A stretch of 64,000 bases of DNA from Chryseobacterium cheonjiense (GTDB lineage: Bacteria; Bacteroidota; Bacteroidia; Flavobacteriales; Weeksellaceae), in assembly GCF_012927265.1 (NCBI RefSeq), contig NZ_JABBGF010000002.1, forward strand, positions 806,001 to 870,000, given 5' to 3'. The notes under the pieces are model-generated. The model worked only from the letters and a program-made list of their open reading frames with translations. It ran no database searches and was not told where the DNA came from. Every line of letters starts with the position of its first letter. The stretch's first letter is position 1. Made by a program: the position numbers and the translations under genes. Below, in pieces: positions 35,752 to 44,189 of this stretch.

Positions 35752-36263
35752 AGAAGGCGTCAGAATCCCTGACGGTAATGACGAACATTGTACTTCCCAA
35801 TGATACCAATCAGCTGAGGAATCTTTTCGGAGGCGAGCTCTTGGCAAGAATGGACCGATGTGCATCCATCTCTGCAACAAGACACTGCGAAAGACGAGTA
35901 GTAACGGCTTCCGTGAATCACGTTTCATTTGATCATCCAATTCCGGAAGGAGGAATTGTTGTGATGGAATCCAAAGTTTCCAGGGCTTTCTCTACCTCCA
36001 TGGAAATTTATGTTGACGTGTGGCTGGACGACCCTATTAACCACAAAAAAATTCAGACCAATAAAGGAATTTATACTTTCGTGGCGGTTGATGAATTCAA
36101 CAGACCCATCCCAATCCCTGAAATGGAACCGGAAACTGATCTTGAAAAAGAAAGATACGCAGCCGCACTCAGAAGAAAGGAACTCTCCCTGATTCTTTCC
36201 GGAAGAATGAAACCTTCTGAGTCAATTGAGCTTAAAAAGCTTTTTGGGGAGGAAACAAAATAA
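35739..36263 (+). CDS. Acyl-CoA thioesterase (hotdog fold, YciA/BACH type)
   Basis: A 174-residue hotdog thioesterase. The active-site segment is NDTNQLRNLFGGELLARMDRCASISA, with the catalytic Asn/Asp and Gly-Gly of the 4HBT family, and SVNHVSFDHPIPEGG follows. It hydrolyses acyl-CoA to free acid in the cytoplasm; chain-length preference cannot be read. The start MAKIKKASES overlaps the upstream gene by 13 bases. The C-terminal RRKELSLILSGRMKPSE helix is typical of Bacteroidota members. Confidence 0.93.
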   Translation: MAKIKKASESLTVMTNIVLPNDTNQLRNLFGGELLARMDRCASISATRHCERRVVTASVNHVSFDHPIPEGGIVVMESKVSRAFSTSMEIYVDVWLDDPINHKKIQTNKGIYTFVAVDEFNRPIPIPEMEPETDLEKERYAAALRRKELSLILSGRMKPSESIELKKLFGEETK

Positions 36264-36284
36264 TTTGATTTAAGAAATTATTTG

Positions 36285-36420
36285 TAGTTTTTTTGACGCA
36301 AAGTTGGTGATTATCTTGGTTGTACTTAAGAAAGAATTAATCAACAAGTTTGATGAAGCTGTAATCTAATCTGCTAAATCTGAATAATCTGTGCGGATTT
36401 TAAATAAAACTTAAATAAAT
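36285..36420. repeat. F3-type sequence after the thioesterase gene
   Basis: Contains GACGCAAAG at the left, TTAATCAACAAGTTTGATGAAGC in the middle (core AATCAACAAG) and TCTGTGCGGAT at the right; the same modules occur in the copies at 52508 and 58741 and in the 15562 array. Confidence 0.5.
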
Positions 36421-36770
36421 AATTTCTTTCAGCGAAAGTCCACAAAAAATTATTGTAACAAGTACAGATAAAACCGACAAAAATAGTTGTCGGTTTTTTA
36501 TTGCTGCTTCAGTAGAGGATTCTAAGTAATCGCCGGTTTTAGCAAACATTTTTTCAGGAAAGAATATGGGTAATGCCAAAAGACATAAAAGCAGAAAATT
36601 AAGACCTACTTCAAACCATAAAAATTTTTACTCCCAAAACCGTCTCCACCGTCTCCGGAATAGTGAACGGGAATAATTTCCTGTACAGAAGAAAATTGCT
36701 GTGACAGCACAATAATATATACAAGAAGAAGCAATACGGAAATACCGAAAATGGCCTTAGGTGATTTCAT
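36400..36770 (-). pseudogene. Frameshifted DUF1648-like membrane protein gene
   Basis: Reading from the ATG at 36770, the frame encodes 54 residues (one helix, then VQEIIPVHYSGDGGDGFGSK, the DUF1648 signature) and stops at 36606. In another frame the sequence continues without interruption from about 36615 to a TAA at 36400: FEVGLNFLLLCLLALPIFF, EKMFAKTGDYLESSTEAAIK, NRQLFLSVLSVLVTIIFCGL. Joined across an indel near 36615-36625 (next to an AAAAATTTTT run) this makes a protein of about 123 residues with three helices. Either a true frameshift or a sequencing error in the homopolymers. An F3 repeat begins at the 3' end. Confidence 0.7.
36470..36499 (+). terminator. Terminator-like hairpin 200 bases after the thioesterase gene
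   Basis: AAAACCGACAA and TTGTCGGTTTT form an 11-bp perfect stem with a six-base loop and six T. It sits inside the 3' half of the frameshifted gene on the other strand, so it may be coincidental coding sequence or a terminator for the rightward transcript. Confidence 0.55.
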
Positions 36771-36819
36771 GGAAAACTAAAAAATTCAATTACAAAAGCT
36801 GTTTCTGAATCTTTGTAAC

Positions 36820-36827
36820 TACCTTTG
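36820..36827 (+). promoter_or_regulatory. Promoter of the 2-hydroxyacid dehydrogenase gene
   Basis: TACCTTTG matches TAnnTTTG; predicted leader of about 75 bases containing an F3-like stretch that ends in GTGTTAAAAAAA directly at the ATG (36908). Confidence 0.5.
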
Positions 36828-36907
36828 CAGAACAAATATAAAAATTATCAACGTAATTTCGTTTGTGTCATTTGTGCAAAACAATAGTGTCATTAGTGTT
36901 AAAAAAA

Positions 36908-37858
36908 ATGAAAATACTCCTTTTAGATAAAAACCATCCCTTGATTACCGAACAGCTTCTTGCAAAAAATTTTATTTTGGAAGAAGATTTCACCTCTTCT
37001 TATGATGAGGTCTGCCATAAGATAAAAAACTATGATGGTGTCATCATCCGGAGCAGAATTCCTTTGGACAAGAATTTTCTGGAGCAAGCTAAAAACCTGA
37101 AATTTATTGCGAGAGTAGGAGCAGGAATGGAAAATATTGATATTCCTGTAGCACAAAAATTGGGAATTCAGCTGATCAATTCTCCGGAAGGAAACCGTGA
37201 TTCAGTTGCAGAACATGTGGTAGGAATGCTGCTGATCCTTATGAACAGGCTTTTCATTGCATCCCAGGAAGTGAAAAATGGGATCTGGCTCCGAGAAGAA
37301 AACAGAGGTGACGAACTGCTGGGAAAAACGATAGGCCTCATCGGATATGGAAATATGGGCAAAGCGACTGCCAAAAGGCTTTCAGGGTTCGGATGCAAAG
37401 TAATTTTCCATGATATTCTGCCCGGCCTTTCCGATGAATATGCGACTCAAGTTTCCCTGGATGAGCTTAAGGAAAAAGCAGAAGTTCTGAGCTTACATAT
37501 TCCGTTGACGGAAGATTCATATTATCTCGTAGACGGACCTTTTATTTCAGAAATGAAAAATGATTTTTATTTCGTCAATACTGCACGTGGAAAAAACGTG
37601 GAAACCAAAAGTCTTGTTGAAGCTATTAAATCAGGAAAAGTAAAAGGAGCATGTCTCGACGTTCTGGAATATGAAAAGTCTTCTTTCGAAAAGCTGGAAT
37701 CAGAAAATGAAGACCTGCAGTTTTTGCTCGAATCTGAAAAAGTGATTGTAACACCACATATCGCTGGATGGACTATCCAAAGCAAGGAAAAACTTGCCCA
37801 GGTAATCGTGGATAAAATTCTTGCGCAATTTTCAGGTAATTTTCAGTCGATTCATTAA
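36908..37858 (+). CDS. D-2-hydroxyacid dehydrogenase (phosphoglycerate dehydrogenase-like)
   Basis: A 316-residue NAD-dependent dehydrogenase. The frame opens at a TTG at 36863, but those codons are repeat sequence; the ATG at 36908 gives the normal start MKILLLDKNHP. The Rossmann motif is GLIGYGNMGKATAKRLSGFG (residues about 141-160); catalytic Arg lies in NTARGKNVE, Glu in CLDVLEYE and His in VTPHIAGWT. It lacks the ACT/regulatory domains of long SerA. It could be 3-phosphoglycerate dehydrogenase for serine synthesis or a general 2-ketoacid reductase; no ser genes are beside it. Confidence 0.9.
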   Translation: MKILLLDKNHPLITEQLLAKNFILEEDFTSSYDEVCHKIKNYDGVIIRSRIPLDKNFLEQAKNLKFIARVGAGMENIDIPVAQKLGIQLINSPEGNRDSVAEHVVGMLLILMNRLFIASQEVKNGIWLREENRGDELLGKTIGLIGYGNMGKATAKRLSGFGCKVIFHDILPGLSDEYATQVSLDELKEKAEVLSLHIPLTEDSYYLVDGPFISEMKNDFYFVNTARGKNVETKSLVEAIKSGKVKGACLDVLEYEKSSFEKLESENEDLQFLLESEKVIVTPHIAGWTIQSKEKLAQVIVDKILAQFSGNFQSIH

Positions 37859-37967
37859 TTTTCTGAGTTTGGCAACAGATTATTTTATGTTAAATAATTC
37901 ATAATGTACAGTCAGGAGTTAATAATTATTTTCAGTTTTATTAAATTGCCGCTCATTTTTGAAATTC

Positions 37968-39230
37968 ATGAGGATGCGTAATCTTGTACTTATTATCACT
38001 GCCTGTATAGCTCTTTTTGCCTGTAAAAACAAGACTGAAAATCAGGAGAATGCCACCGGAAGCACGACTAATCTCCCGAATTACGGAAACGTAGATTTAA
38101 GTAAAGTTTTTACAAAAGAAGACAGTCAGATCCCTGATAAGGCATCGCTTTCAAGATATATTGATCAGTACTACAAAAGAGTATGGGAACGTGGCGACCT
38201 CAGTGGCGGAATCCTGGTTGCGAAAGGTGATGATATTCTGTACGAAAACTACAGAGGTTTTGCAAGAGAAGGCAATCAGAATCCTATCGACAGGAATACA
38301 CCCCTTCATGTTGCCTCGGTATCAAAAACACTTACGGCAATGGCAATGCTTAAGCTGGTAGAGGCTGGTAAAATAAATCTGGACGATCATCTTACGAAAT
38401 TTTTTCCGGGATTCCCTTATCCGAATGTTACTGTTAAAACTTTGCTCGACCAAAGAAGCGGTCTTCCGAAATATGAATATTTCATCACTAAAATACAGCC
38501 TGCTCCTGCTGAGCTTTCCAAAGCGTTCATCACAAACCAGGATATTTTAAATATGATTATTAAGTACAAACCTGACCTGGCGAGAGATACAGATACGGGA
38601 TTCATGTACTGCAATACCAATTTTGCCATGCTTGCGCTGCTGATCGAAAAGATCACCAATACTCCTTTTCCGCAGGCCATGAAAGAGATGGTGTTTGACC
38701 CTCTTAAAATGAAAAATACTTTTATCTTCCAGGAAAAAGATATTCCAACAGCATCCCAGTCATTTTATTATGGCGGCAAAAGGCTTTATCCGTTGGACAG
38801 GCTGGATCTGATTTACGGAGATAAAAATGTATATACCACCCCAAGAGACCTTTATAATTTTTCTAAAGCCATGTTTTCGAAAGATTTTTTAAAGCCTGAG
38901 CTTATGGAGCAGGTTTTTACACCATACAGCAATGAAAAATTCGGAACCAATAATTACGGATTGGGTTTCAGGATGAAAATTTTTGACAACGGAGAAAAAC
39001 TCACGTACCATAACGGATGGTGGCACGGTACCAACTCTGTATTTGCGCATTTATTAAAATCAAAAGTAACCATTGTGGCCATTGGTAACATGTATTCCGG
39101 AAAAGTTTATACGGCACTTGCATTATCGGGATTATTTGAAGATTTTCCGGCACAAAAAGATAAACTTCACAGTGTAATGAGTGATGATAAAGATACATTA
39201 AAAGGACATGGTGAAGTTTATGGAGAATAA
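37968..39230 (+). CDS. Serine hydrolase, beta-lactamase class C-like lipoprotein
   Basis: A 420-residue protein with a lipoprotein signal (LVLIITACIALFAC). The frame opens at a TTG at 37959; the ATG at 37968 (or 37974) is a better start. The catalytic SVSK (residues near 112: HVASVSKTLTAMAML) is the SxxK motif and MYCNTNFAML gives YxN, with HNGWWHG as the K/HxG box. This is the penicillin-binding-protein/class C esterase fold, usually a D-aminopeptidase, esterase or carboxypeptidase rather than a real beta-lactamase. Anchored in the envelope; substrate unknown. Confidence 0.9.
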   Translation: MRMRNLVLIITACIALFACKNKTENQENATGSTTNLPNYGNVDLSKVFTKEDSQIPDKASLSRYIDQYYKRVWERGDLSGGILVAKGDDILYENYRGFAREGNQNPIDRNTPLHVASVSKTLTAMAMLKLVEAGKINLDDHLTKFFPGFPYPNVTVKTLLDQRSGLPKYEYFITKIQPAPAELSKAFITNQDILNMIIKYKPDLARDTDTGFMYCNTNFAMLALLIEKITNTPFPQAMKEMVFDPLKMKNTFIFQEKDIPTASQSFYYGGKRLYPLDRLDLIYGDKNVYTTPRDLYNFSKAMFSKDFLKPELMEQVFTPYSNEKFGTNNYGLGFRMKIFDNGEKLTYHNGWWHGTNSVFAHLLKSKVTIVAIGNMYSGKVYTALALSGLFEDFPAQKDKLHSVMSDDKDTLKGHGEVYGE

Positions 39231-39234
39231 TGTT

Positions 39235-39242
39235 TATTTTTG
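39235..39242 (+). promoter_or_regulatory. Promoter of the Ig-like lipoprotein gene
   Basis: TATTTTTG matches TAnnTTTG, 13 bases before the ATG at 39256 and five after the preceding stop. Confidence 0.5.
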
Positions 39243-39255
39243 CGTAAACATCTTC

Positions 39256-41025
39256 ATGAAAAGACTTCTTGTATTATTTGTTATTGGTTTTCTTTTGCAG
39301 TCCTGTGCGAGAGTAGGATCACCTGTAGGAGGCCCGAAAGATACGTTAGCACCAAAATTTTTAGGCTCTAATATTGATTCGGCGAGAATTAATGTTCCCA
39401 GGGACATTAAAGAGCTGCGCCTTGATTTCGACGAATACGTGACCCTGAAAGACATCAATAAGAATCTAAGCATATCGCCACCGATTAAAAATATTACCAG
39501 AATTATCCCCTCCAGTATCGCCAATAAATTTGTTCTTATCCAATGGAAAGATACCCTGCAGGCCAATACAACGTACAATTTCAACTTCGGAAACGCTATT
39601 TCGGATAACAACGAAAATAATATCCTTAGATATTTCAACTTCGCTTTTTCTACCGGTGAAAAGCTGGATGATCTCTATATCAGCGGAGAAATAAAAGATG
39701 CGTTATCGCTCAAAAAAGCTTCTGAAAACAAATTTGTCGTAGGGCTTTATCCGGTAAAAGATACCATTGATTATAAGCAGAAGCCTTATTATATCACCAA
39801 GGTTGACGATGACGGCTATTATGAGCTGAATTATCTTGCGCCCGGAAAATATAGAATTATCGCTTTTGAAGATGAAAACGGAAACTCTATATACGATCCC
39901 GGAAAGGAGAAAGTAGGTTTTCAGAAAGAACCTGTTGTAGTTGAAAAGTCAATCTCAGGATTGAATGTAAAGCTTTATCCGTCTAAGAAGCCGGTGAAAT
40001 ATCTTGAAACGAAAGAAGTGCCGGGAGGTGTTTTAATGACTTTTGAAGGCCGGCCGGATAGTGTGAGGGTACAGTCTCAAAACGAAAAGCTTACAGATTA
40101 CAAGGTGACCCATGCTCCTAAATCGGATTCGGTCAGAATATGGTTTGATGCGGTGAAAAGCAATCTCGGGCAAACCACAGTCGAAAACGTGAAGTTCGGA
40201 TATAATGCAGGAGTTAAAAAAGATACTCTTTATAATGCTTCTTTGTTTTACCGTTACAATACCAAGAATGCAATGGATGTAAACAGTGATAATGGCGGCG
40301 GAATGCTTGCTCCAAAAGAAAACTTTAAAATCAGTTCAAACTACTATATTAATAAACTAAGCACAGACAAATGGATCTTCAGGGCAGCAGGGGACAGCCT
40401 GAATACACTTCCCTTCACCGCAAGAATCTCGGAAACAAATCCTTATCAGATTATTGTAAATGCAGATTTTGTTTCGGGCAAAAAGTATCAGCTTACAGTA
40501 CCTAAGGAAACGGTTTCATCTTTTTATGCTAAAAATTATCAGTCAAAACGTTTTGATTTCGAAGTTGATAAAGTGGAGAATTACGGAAGCCTGACCTTTA
40601 AGCTGGAAAATGCTCCTACGTCAAGCTATTGGATTCAATTGGTAGACAGCTCAGAAAAAGTTCTTTATCAGAAGTATACCAAAGGTAACGATGTGAAGTT
40701 TGATATCCTTAAACCGGCAGAATATATTGTACGGATACTGGTAGATAACAATGAAAATAAATATTGGGATGAGGCCGATTTCCAGAATGATATTTTTGCA
40801 GAAGATTCTTATATTTATTATAAAACGGTAATTGTAAGGCCTCTGTGGGACAGCAACGAAAAATGGGATCTGAAGGATACAAGAGTTCTGGATACATCCA
40901 AGCTCGATACTCCAAAGCCGAATAACAGTACCGCTCCAACGCCTTCTTCTAACTCAGTTACACCAAATACAGGAGCCAGACCTGAGCTGAAAAGCGACAG
41001 AACTTTGATAAAGCCGACAAGATAA
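39256..41025 (+). CDS. Large lipoprotein with N-terminal Ig-like domain
   Basis: A 589-residue protein beginning MKRLLVLFVIGFLLQSC, a lipoprotein signal with cysteine at residue 17. An upstream ATG at 39208 would override this signal and is rejected; the -7 box at 39235 lies within that extension. Residues about 25-140 are a bacterial Ig-like (SbsA/Big_5) domain (LDFDEYVTLKDINKNLSISPP). A repeated-strand region with YYELNYLAPGKYRIIAFEDENGN resembles a carboxypeptidase-regulatory-like fold. The C-terminal 45 residues are Thr/Pro/Ser-rich. Envelope protein conserved in Flavobacteriia, function unknown. Two bases separate it from the haem-binding gene. Confidence 0.88.
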   Translation: MKRLLVLFVIGFLLQSCARVGSPVGGPKDTLAPKFLGSNIDSARINVPRDIKELRLDFDEYVTLKDINKNLSISPPIKNITRIIPSSIANKFVLIQWKDTLQANTTYNFNFGNAISDNNENNILRYFNFAFSTGEKLDDLYISGEIKDALSLKKASENKFVVGLYPVKDTIDYKQKPYYITKVDDDGYYELNYLAPGKYRIIAFEDENGNSIYDPGKEKVGFQKEPVVVEKSISGLNVKLYPSKKPVKYLETKEVPGGVLMTFEGRPDSVRVQSQNEKLTDYKVTHAPKSDSVRIWFDAVKSNLGQTTVENVKFGYNAGVKKDTLYNASLFYRYNTKNAMDVNSDNGGGMLAPKENFKISSNYYINKLSTDKWIFRAAGDSLNTLPFTARISETNPYQIIVNADFVSGKKYQLTVPKETVSSFYAKNYQSKRFDFEVDKVENYGSLTFKLENAPTSSYWIQLVDSSEKVLYQKYTKGNDVKFDILKPAEYIVRILVDNNENKYWDEADFQNDIFAEDSYIYYKTVIVRPLWDSNEKWDLKDTRVLDTSKLDTPKPNNSTAPTPSSNSVTPNTGARPELKSDRTLIKPTR

Positions 41026-41027
41026 TC

Positions 41028-41486
41028 ATGAAAACATTTAAAAGAATACTTTTTTGGTTTCTGATTGGTTTTGCCCTGATTCAGTTTATTCCAACAGATA
41101 AGGTGAATAAACCGGTTGATCATCAGGTAAATTTTATAGATATCAAAAGAACACCTCAGAAGATATCGCAGCTCATTAAAGGTGCCTGTTACGATTGTCA
41201 CTCAGATGAAACGGTATATCCTGACTATGCCTATGTGGCTCCGGTTTCGTGGTCCGTAAAAAGTCATGTCAATGAAGGCCGAGAACATTTGAATTTTTCC
41301 GTTTGGGGGAAATATAATGAGGATTTAAAAAAGAGTATGCTGGAGAAGGCCGTTCAGACCATACAAAATAAAACCATGCCTATGCCCGGTTATGTGGTGT
41401 ATCACAAAGAAGCCAATTTATCTGAAGCAGAACGCGTATTGTTGGTTCAGTATTTTGAAACGATACTGAAGTCAAAAACATATTGA
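41028..41486 (+). CDS. Haem-binding domain protein (Haem_bd)
   Basis: A 152-residue protein with an N-terminal helix (FKRILFWFLIGFALIQFIP) and a c-type haem site CYDCH at residues 54-58. The downstream YPDYAYVAPVSWSVKSHVNEGREHLNFS is the conserved Haem_bd (PF14376) segment, and MPMPGYVVYHKEANLSEAE a likely axial methionine region. Such small cytochromes sit in the periplasm, anchored by the helix. It is cotranscribed with the large lipoprotein. Electron-transfer partner unknown. Confidence 0.9.
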   Translation: MKTFKRILFWFLIGFALIQFIPTDKVNKPVDHQVNFIDIKRTPQKISQLIKGACYDCHSDETVYPDYAYVAPVSWSVKSHVNEGREHLNFSVWGKYNEDLKKSMLEKAVQTIQNKTMPMPGYVVYHKEANLSEAERVLLVQYFETILKSKTY

Positions 41487-41660
41487 TTAATTTCTAATTT
41501 AGATTGTGAATGAATAAACTGTATAAATTATAGTTTGTATTCAATATGTTTAAGAATTTTCAATTTTTCAATTCATCTTTGCTATATACATGTAGCTTGA
41601 ATTTAAAGGTTAGAAACAAATTTTATATCATTTCTATTTATTACTTCTTGATCTTTCTTC

Positions 41661-42110
41661 TTATTCTAATGGTTTCTTTTTAGATATCCATATTCCTCCT
41701 ATTACATTGCTATCTTCATAAACCCAAACACTTAAAAACTTAGCGGGAGAAACTTTTTCCGTTTTAATGTTGAAAATAAATAAATCAACAGGGTCAAAAC
41801 TTTTAAGACGCTTATTTTTATAAGCTGAGTTTAATTCTAGAATTTCAATATTGCCATAGTTCTCTTTGTTTTTTTGACATTCTTTTTCAAAATTCGAAAT
41901 CATGGATTTTTCAATCCTTTTATCAACTTTAAAATTTTTAAGTGTAGTACTATTGTTTTTGTAACATTTATCTAAAAATGTTTCTATAAAACTCTTTCCA
42001 ATCGACAGTCTTGTGGGATTAATTTCTGCATGATCTATTTTGGAGTATAATTTTTGGGAATTTGATAAAAAGAAGAAGTTTCCTAAAATAGCTAATAATA
42101 TTTTTTTCAT
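41661..42110 (-). CDS. Hypothetical secreted protein
   Basis: A 149-residue protein with a hydrophobic N-terminus (MKKILLAILGNFFFLSNSQ), probably a signal peptide. The remainder is Lys/Asn-rich; one region (FLSVWVYEDSNVIGGIWISKK) looks like a pair of strands. Base composition is more AT-rich than neighbouring genes. No family recognised. It lies alone in about 800 bases of AT-rich sequence between the haem protein and the nudix operon and could be recently acquired. Confidence 0.65.
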   Translation of the reverse strand: MKKILLAILGNFFFLSNSQKLYSKIDHAEINPTRLSIGKSFIETFLDKCYKNNSTTLKNFKVDKRIEKSMISNFEKECQKNKENYGNIEILELNSAYKNKRLKSFDPVDLFIFNIKTEKVSPAKFLSVWVYEDSNVIGGIWISKKKPLE

Positions 42111-42289
42111 TCTAATACAATACGTTAGTTACTATAATTTGCTATAAGATAATATATACGAATGTTTATTGTATCATTCGTATAGAAATTTTTATTGGCC
42201 GTATCTTTAATGCGCTTATCTTTATAAACTTTATAAATTATTCACTGGCACAAAAAAATTACTGTATTTTTGAATTGTGATGTCTTTAG

Positions 42290-42805
42290 TTAAATCTTCC
42301 GAATGTAATCAGCGAAAAACTTTTTTTGCGAATCAAAAGCAAGATCTTCAGGATTTAACTCCTGTAAAGAAATCCAGACCGCTGCTGAAATTTCAGAGAT
42401 ATCAAGTTTTACCTGAAACTTTTCCTGAACCTTATATTCGTAAAAAAGATCAATTGTATTATAGTCTATTTCTTTATACTGATATACATTCGGAAGACTT
42501 GTGAGATACTTTAAATTTGAAATATCCACCTCAAGCTGCAGTTCTTCGAAAAGCTCTCTTTTGCAGGTTTCTTCTGCACTTTCACGAGGGTCTACAAAAC
42601 CTCCCGGAAGGTCAAGCTTTCCTTTTTTTGGATCTCTGTTCCTTTTGGTAAGGTAAATTTCATTTTCAAATCGTATAACCACAGCTACTGCTCCGGCTAC
42701 ATTATTATAAAGAGTGAAATTACATTCGGGGCAGCTCCATTTCTTTTCGCCGTCCCAGTTCAGAGATTCTTTGCCGCAACTTGGGCAATATTTCAATATT
42801 TTCAT
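42290..42805 (-). CDS. NUDIX hydrolase with zinc ribbon
   Basis: A 171-residue enzyme. An N-terminal zinc ribbon (CPSC and CPEC, residues about 7-30) precedes the Nudix fold; the Nudix box GGFVDPRESAEETCKRELFEEL (read as G-x5-E-x7-REUxEE) lies near residues 68-89. Zinc-ribbon Nudix enzymes include NADH pyrophosphatase-like and nucleotide-cleaning hydrolases; the substrate cannot be told. The start overlaps the end of xerD by four bases, so it is the last gene of the enoyl-CoA hydratase-dCMP deaminase-xerD operon. Confidence 0.93.
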   Translation of the reverse strand: MKILKYCPSCGKESLNWDGEKKWSCPECNFTLYNNVAGAVAVVIRFENEIYLTKRNRDPKKGKLDLPGGFVDPRESAEETCKRELFEELQLEVDISNLKYLTSLPNVYQYKEIDYNTIDLFYEYKVQEKFQVKLDISEISAAVWISLQELNPEDLAFDSQKKFFADYIRKI

Positions 42806-43716
42806 TGGACAATATTCATATTTCTCGGATGATAATTTAAAATAACATCCCGAAGTTCTTCTGTTTTTAGATGAGTGTAAATTTCTGTTGTAGTAATACT
42901 CGAATGGCCCAGCATTTCCTGGATATAACGGAGGTCTGCACCATTCTGCAATAAATGTGTTGCAAAAGAGTGTCTAAAGGTATGTGGTGAAATTTTCTTG
43001 CTTACCCCTGCCTTATCCGTAAGTTCTTTTATTATTAAAAATACGATCACTCTGGACATGGATGTACCTCTGCTGTTCAAAAACAGCGTGTCTTCATATC
43101 TTTTGCTGACCTTAATTTTAGAACGGATATCAGAGATATAGCTTAGCAGTAATGCTGCGGTGTAATCAGCAAGCGGAACAAAACGGGTTTTGTTACCTTT
43201 ACCCAGCACTTTGATATAATGCTCGCGGAAATTAATGTTGGAGATTTTCAGCTCTATAAGCTCCGATACCCGGAGTCCGCATCCGTACAGTACCTCAATA
43301 ATGCACTGATTTCTTTTCCCAAGATCAGAATCCAGTTCAATGGCACTGATGATTTTATTGATGTCCGGAAGGCTTAAAGTGTCCGGCAGATAAAGCCCTA
43401 GTTTCGGGCCTTCTAATAAAGTTGCAGGATTGTCTTTACGATACTCATCCTCAACAAGATATTTGAAGAAAGCCTTTATAGACGATATCCATCTTGCCTG
43501 TGAGCGTTCGCTGAATTTTTTTTTGGAAAGGTTAAAGATATATTCCTGCAGGTTTTCGTACTGAATGGTATCAGGTCCCATATTCTCTAAATCTTCTTCC
43601 GCGTATTCTTTTAGTTTTTTGATATCCCTAATGTACGCATCAAGAGTATTTTCTGAAAAATTTCTTTCGAAACGAAGAAAAATTTCAAAATCCTTAATTT
43701 TTTCATCCCAAGTCAT
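42802..43716 (-). CDS. xerD: Tyrosine recombinase XerD
   Basis: A 304-residue site-specific recombinase. The N-terminal SAM-like core-binding domain (residues 1-90) is followed by the catalytic domain with R (YGCGLRVSELI), K (VLGKGNKTRF), HxxR (HTFRHSFATH), H (LGHSSITTTEIYTH) and the Tyr nucleophile in that last motif. It resolves chromosome dimers at dif with its partner XerC, acting at the septum. The length is standard. Five bases separate it from the dCMP deaminase gene. Location inside a housekeeping operon argues for XerD rather than a mobile-element integrase. Confidence 0.95.
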   Translation of the reverse strand: MTWDEKIKDFEIFLRFERNFSENTLDAYIRDIKKLKEYAEEDLENMGPDTIQYENLQEYIFNLSKKKFSERSQARWISSIKAFFKYLVEDEYRKDNPATLLEGPKLGLYLPDTLSLPDINKIISAIELDSDLGKRNQCIIEVLYGCGLRVSELIELKISNINFREHYIKVLGKGNKTRFVPLADYTAALLLSYISDIRSKIKVSKRYEDTLFLNSRGTSMSRVIVFLIIKELTDKAGVSKKISPHTFRHSFATHLLQNGADLRYIQEMLGHSSITTTEIYTHLKTEELRDVILNYHPRNMNIVQ

Positions 43717-43721
43717 GTGTG

Positions 43722-44144
43722 TTATTTTTTTAATTCATATTCCGAAATTTGTATTATTTCAATGCCATGGTTCTTTAAAAATGATATTCCATCATCGTCC
43801 GAGTATTCATTGATATACACAAGCCTGTTAATTCCGGCCTGTAAAATGAGTTTACTGCATTCTTTGCAGGGGGAGAGCGTCAAATATAACGTGGCTCCTT
43901 TTGCAGATTGTGTGGAAGCGGCCAGCTTTAAAATGGCATTGGCTTCTGCATGAAGCACATACCAGTGTGTTTTGCCTTCCTCATCCTCACAGCAGTTTTC
44001 AAAACCTGACGGGGTACCATTGTAACCATCTGAAATAATCATCCTATCTTTTACGATAAGAGCTCCTACCTGCTTTCGTTTACAGTAGGAAAGTTGTGCC
44101 CATTCCTGAGCCATTTTTAGATAAGCTTTGTCAAACTTATTCAT
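43722..44144 (-). CDS. Deoxycytidylate (dCMP) deaminase
   Basis: A 140-residue zinc-dependent deaminase with HAEANAI (catalytic Glu) and SPCKECSKLI (zinc cysteines), the ComE operon protein 2/dCMP deaminase layout. It converts dCMP to dUMP, feeding thymidylate synthesis. The CCEDEEGKTHWYVLHAEA region resembles dCMP deaminases more than cytidine deaminases. Cytoplasmic. Lies between the enoyl-CoA hydratase gene and xerD on one transcript. Confidence 0.92.
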   Translation of the reverse strand: MNKFDKAYLKMAQEWAQLSYCKRKQVGALIVKDRMIISDGYNGTPSGFENCCEDEEGKTHWYVLHAEANAILKLAASTQSAKGATLYLTLSPCKECSKLILQAGINRLVYINEYSDDDGISFLKNHGIEIIQISEYELKK

Positions 44145-44189
44145 ACAGCAGCATCGTTTTTTTCGAAATAATTTTTATTAAGGGTAAAT

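Noticed and set aside
36863-36907. TTG start extending the 2-hydroxyacid dehydrogenase by 15 residues
   Set aside because: The extension translates F3-like leader sequence; MKILLLDKNHP at 36908 is the conserved-looking start.
39208-39255. Upstream ATG of the Ig-like lipoprotein
   Set aside because: It would mask a clear lipoprotein signal peptide, and the -7 box lies inside the extension.
42150-42262. Minus-strand open frame of about 36 codons between the secreted protein and nudix genes
   Set aside because: No start codon after the upstream stop and no recognisable domain; probably chance in AT-rich DNA.
42802-43716. XerD as the integrase of a mobile element
   Set aside because: It sits inside a housekeeping operon with four-base and five-base spacings and no attachment-site repeats were seen.
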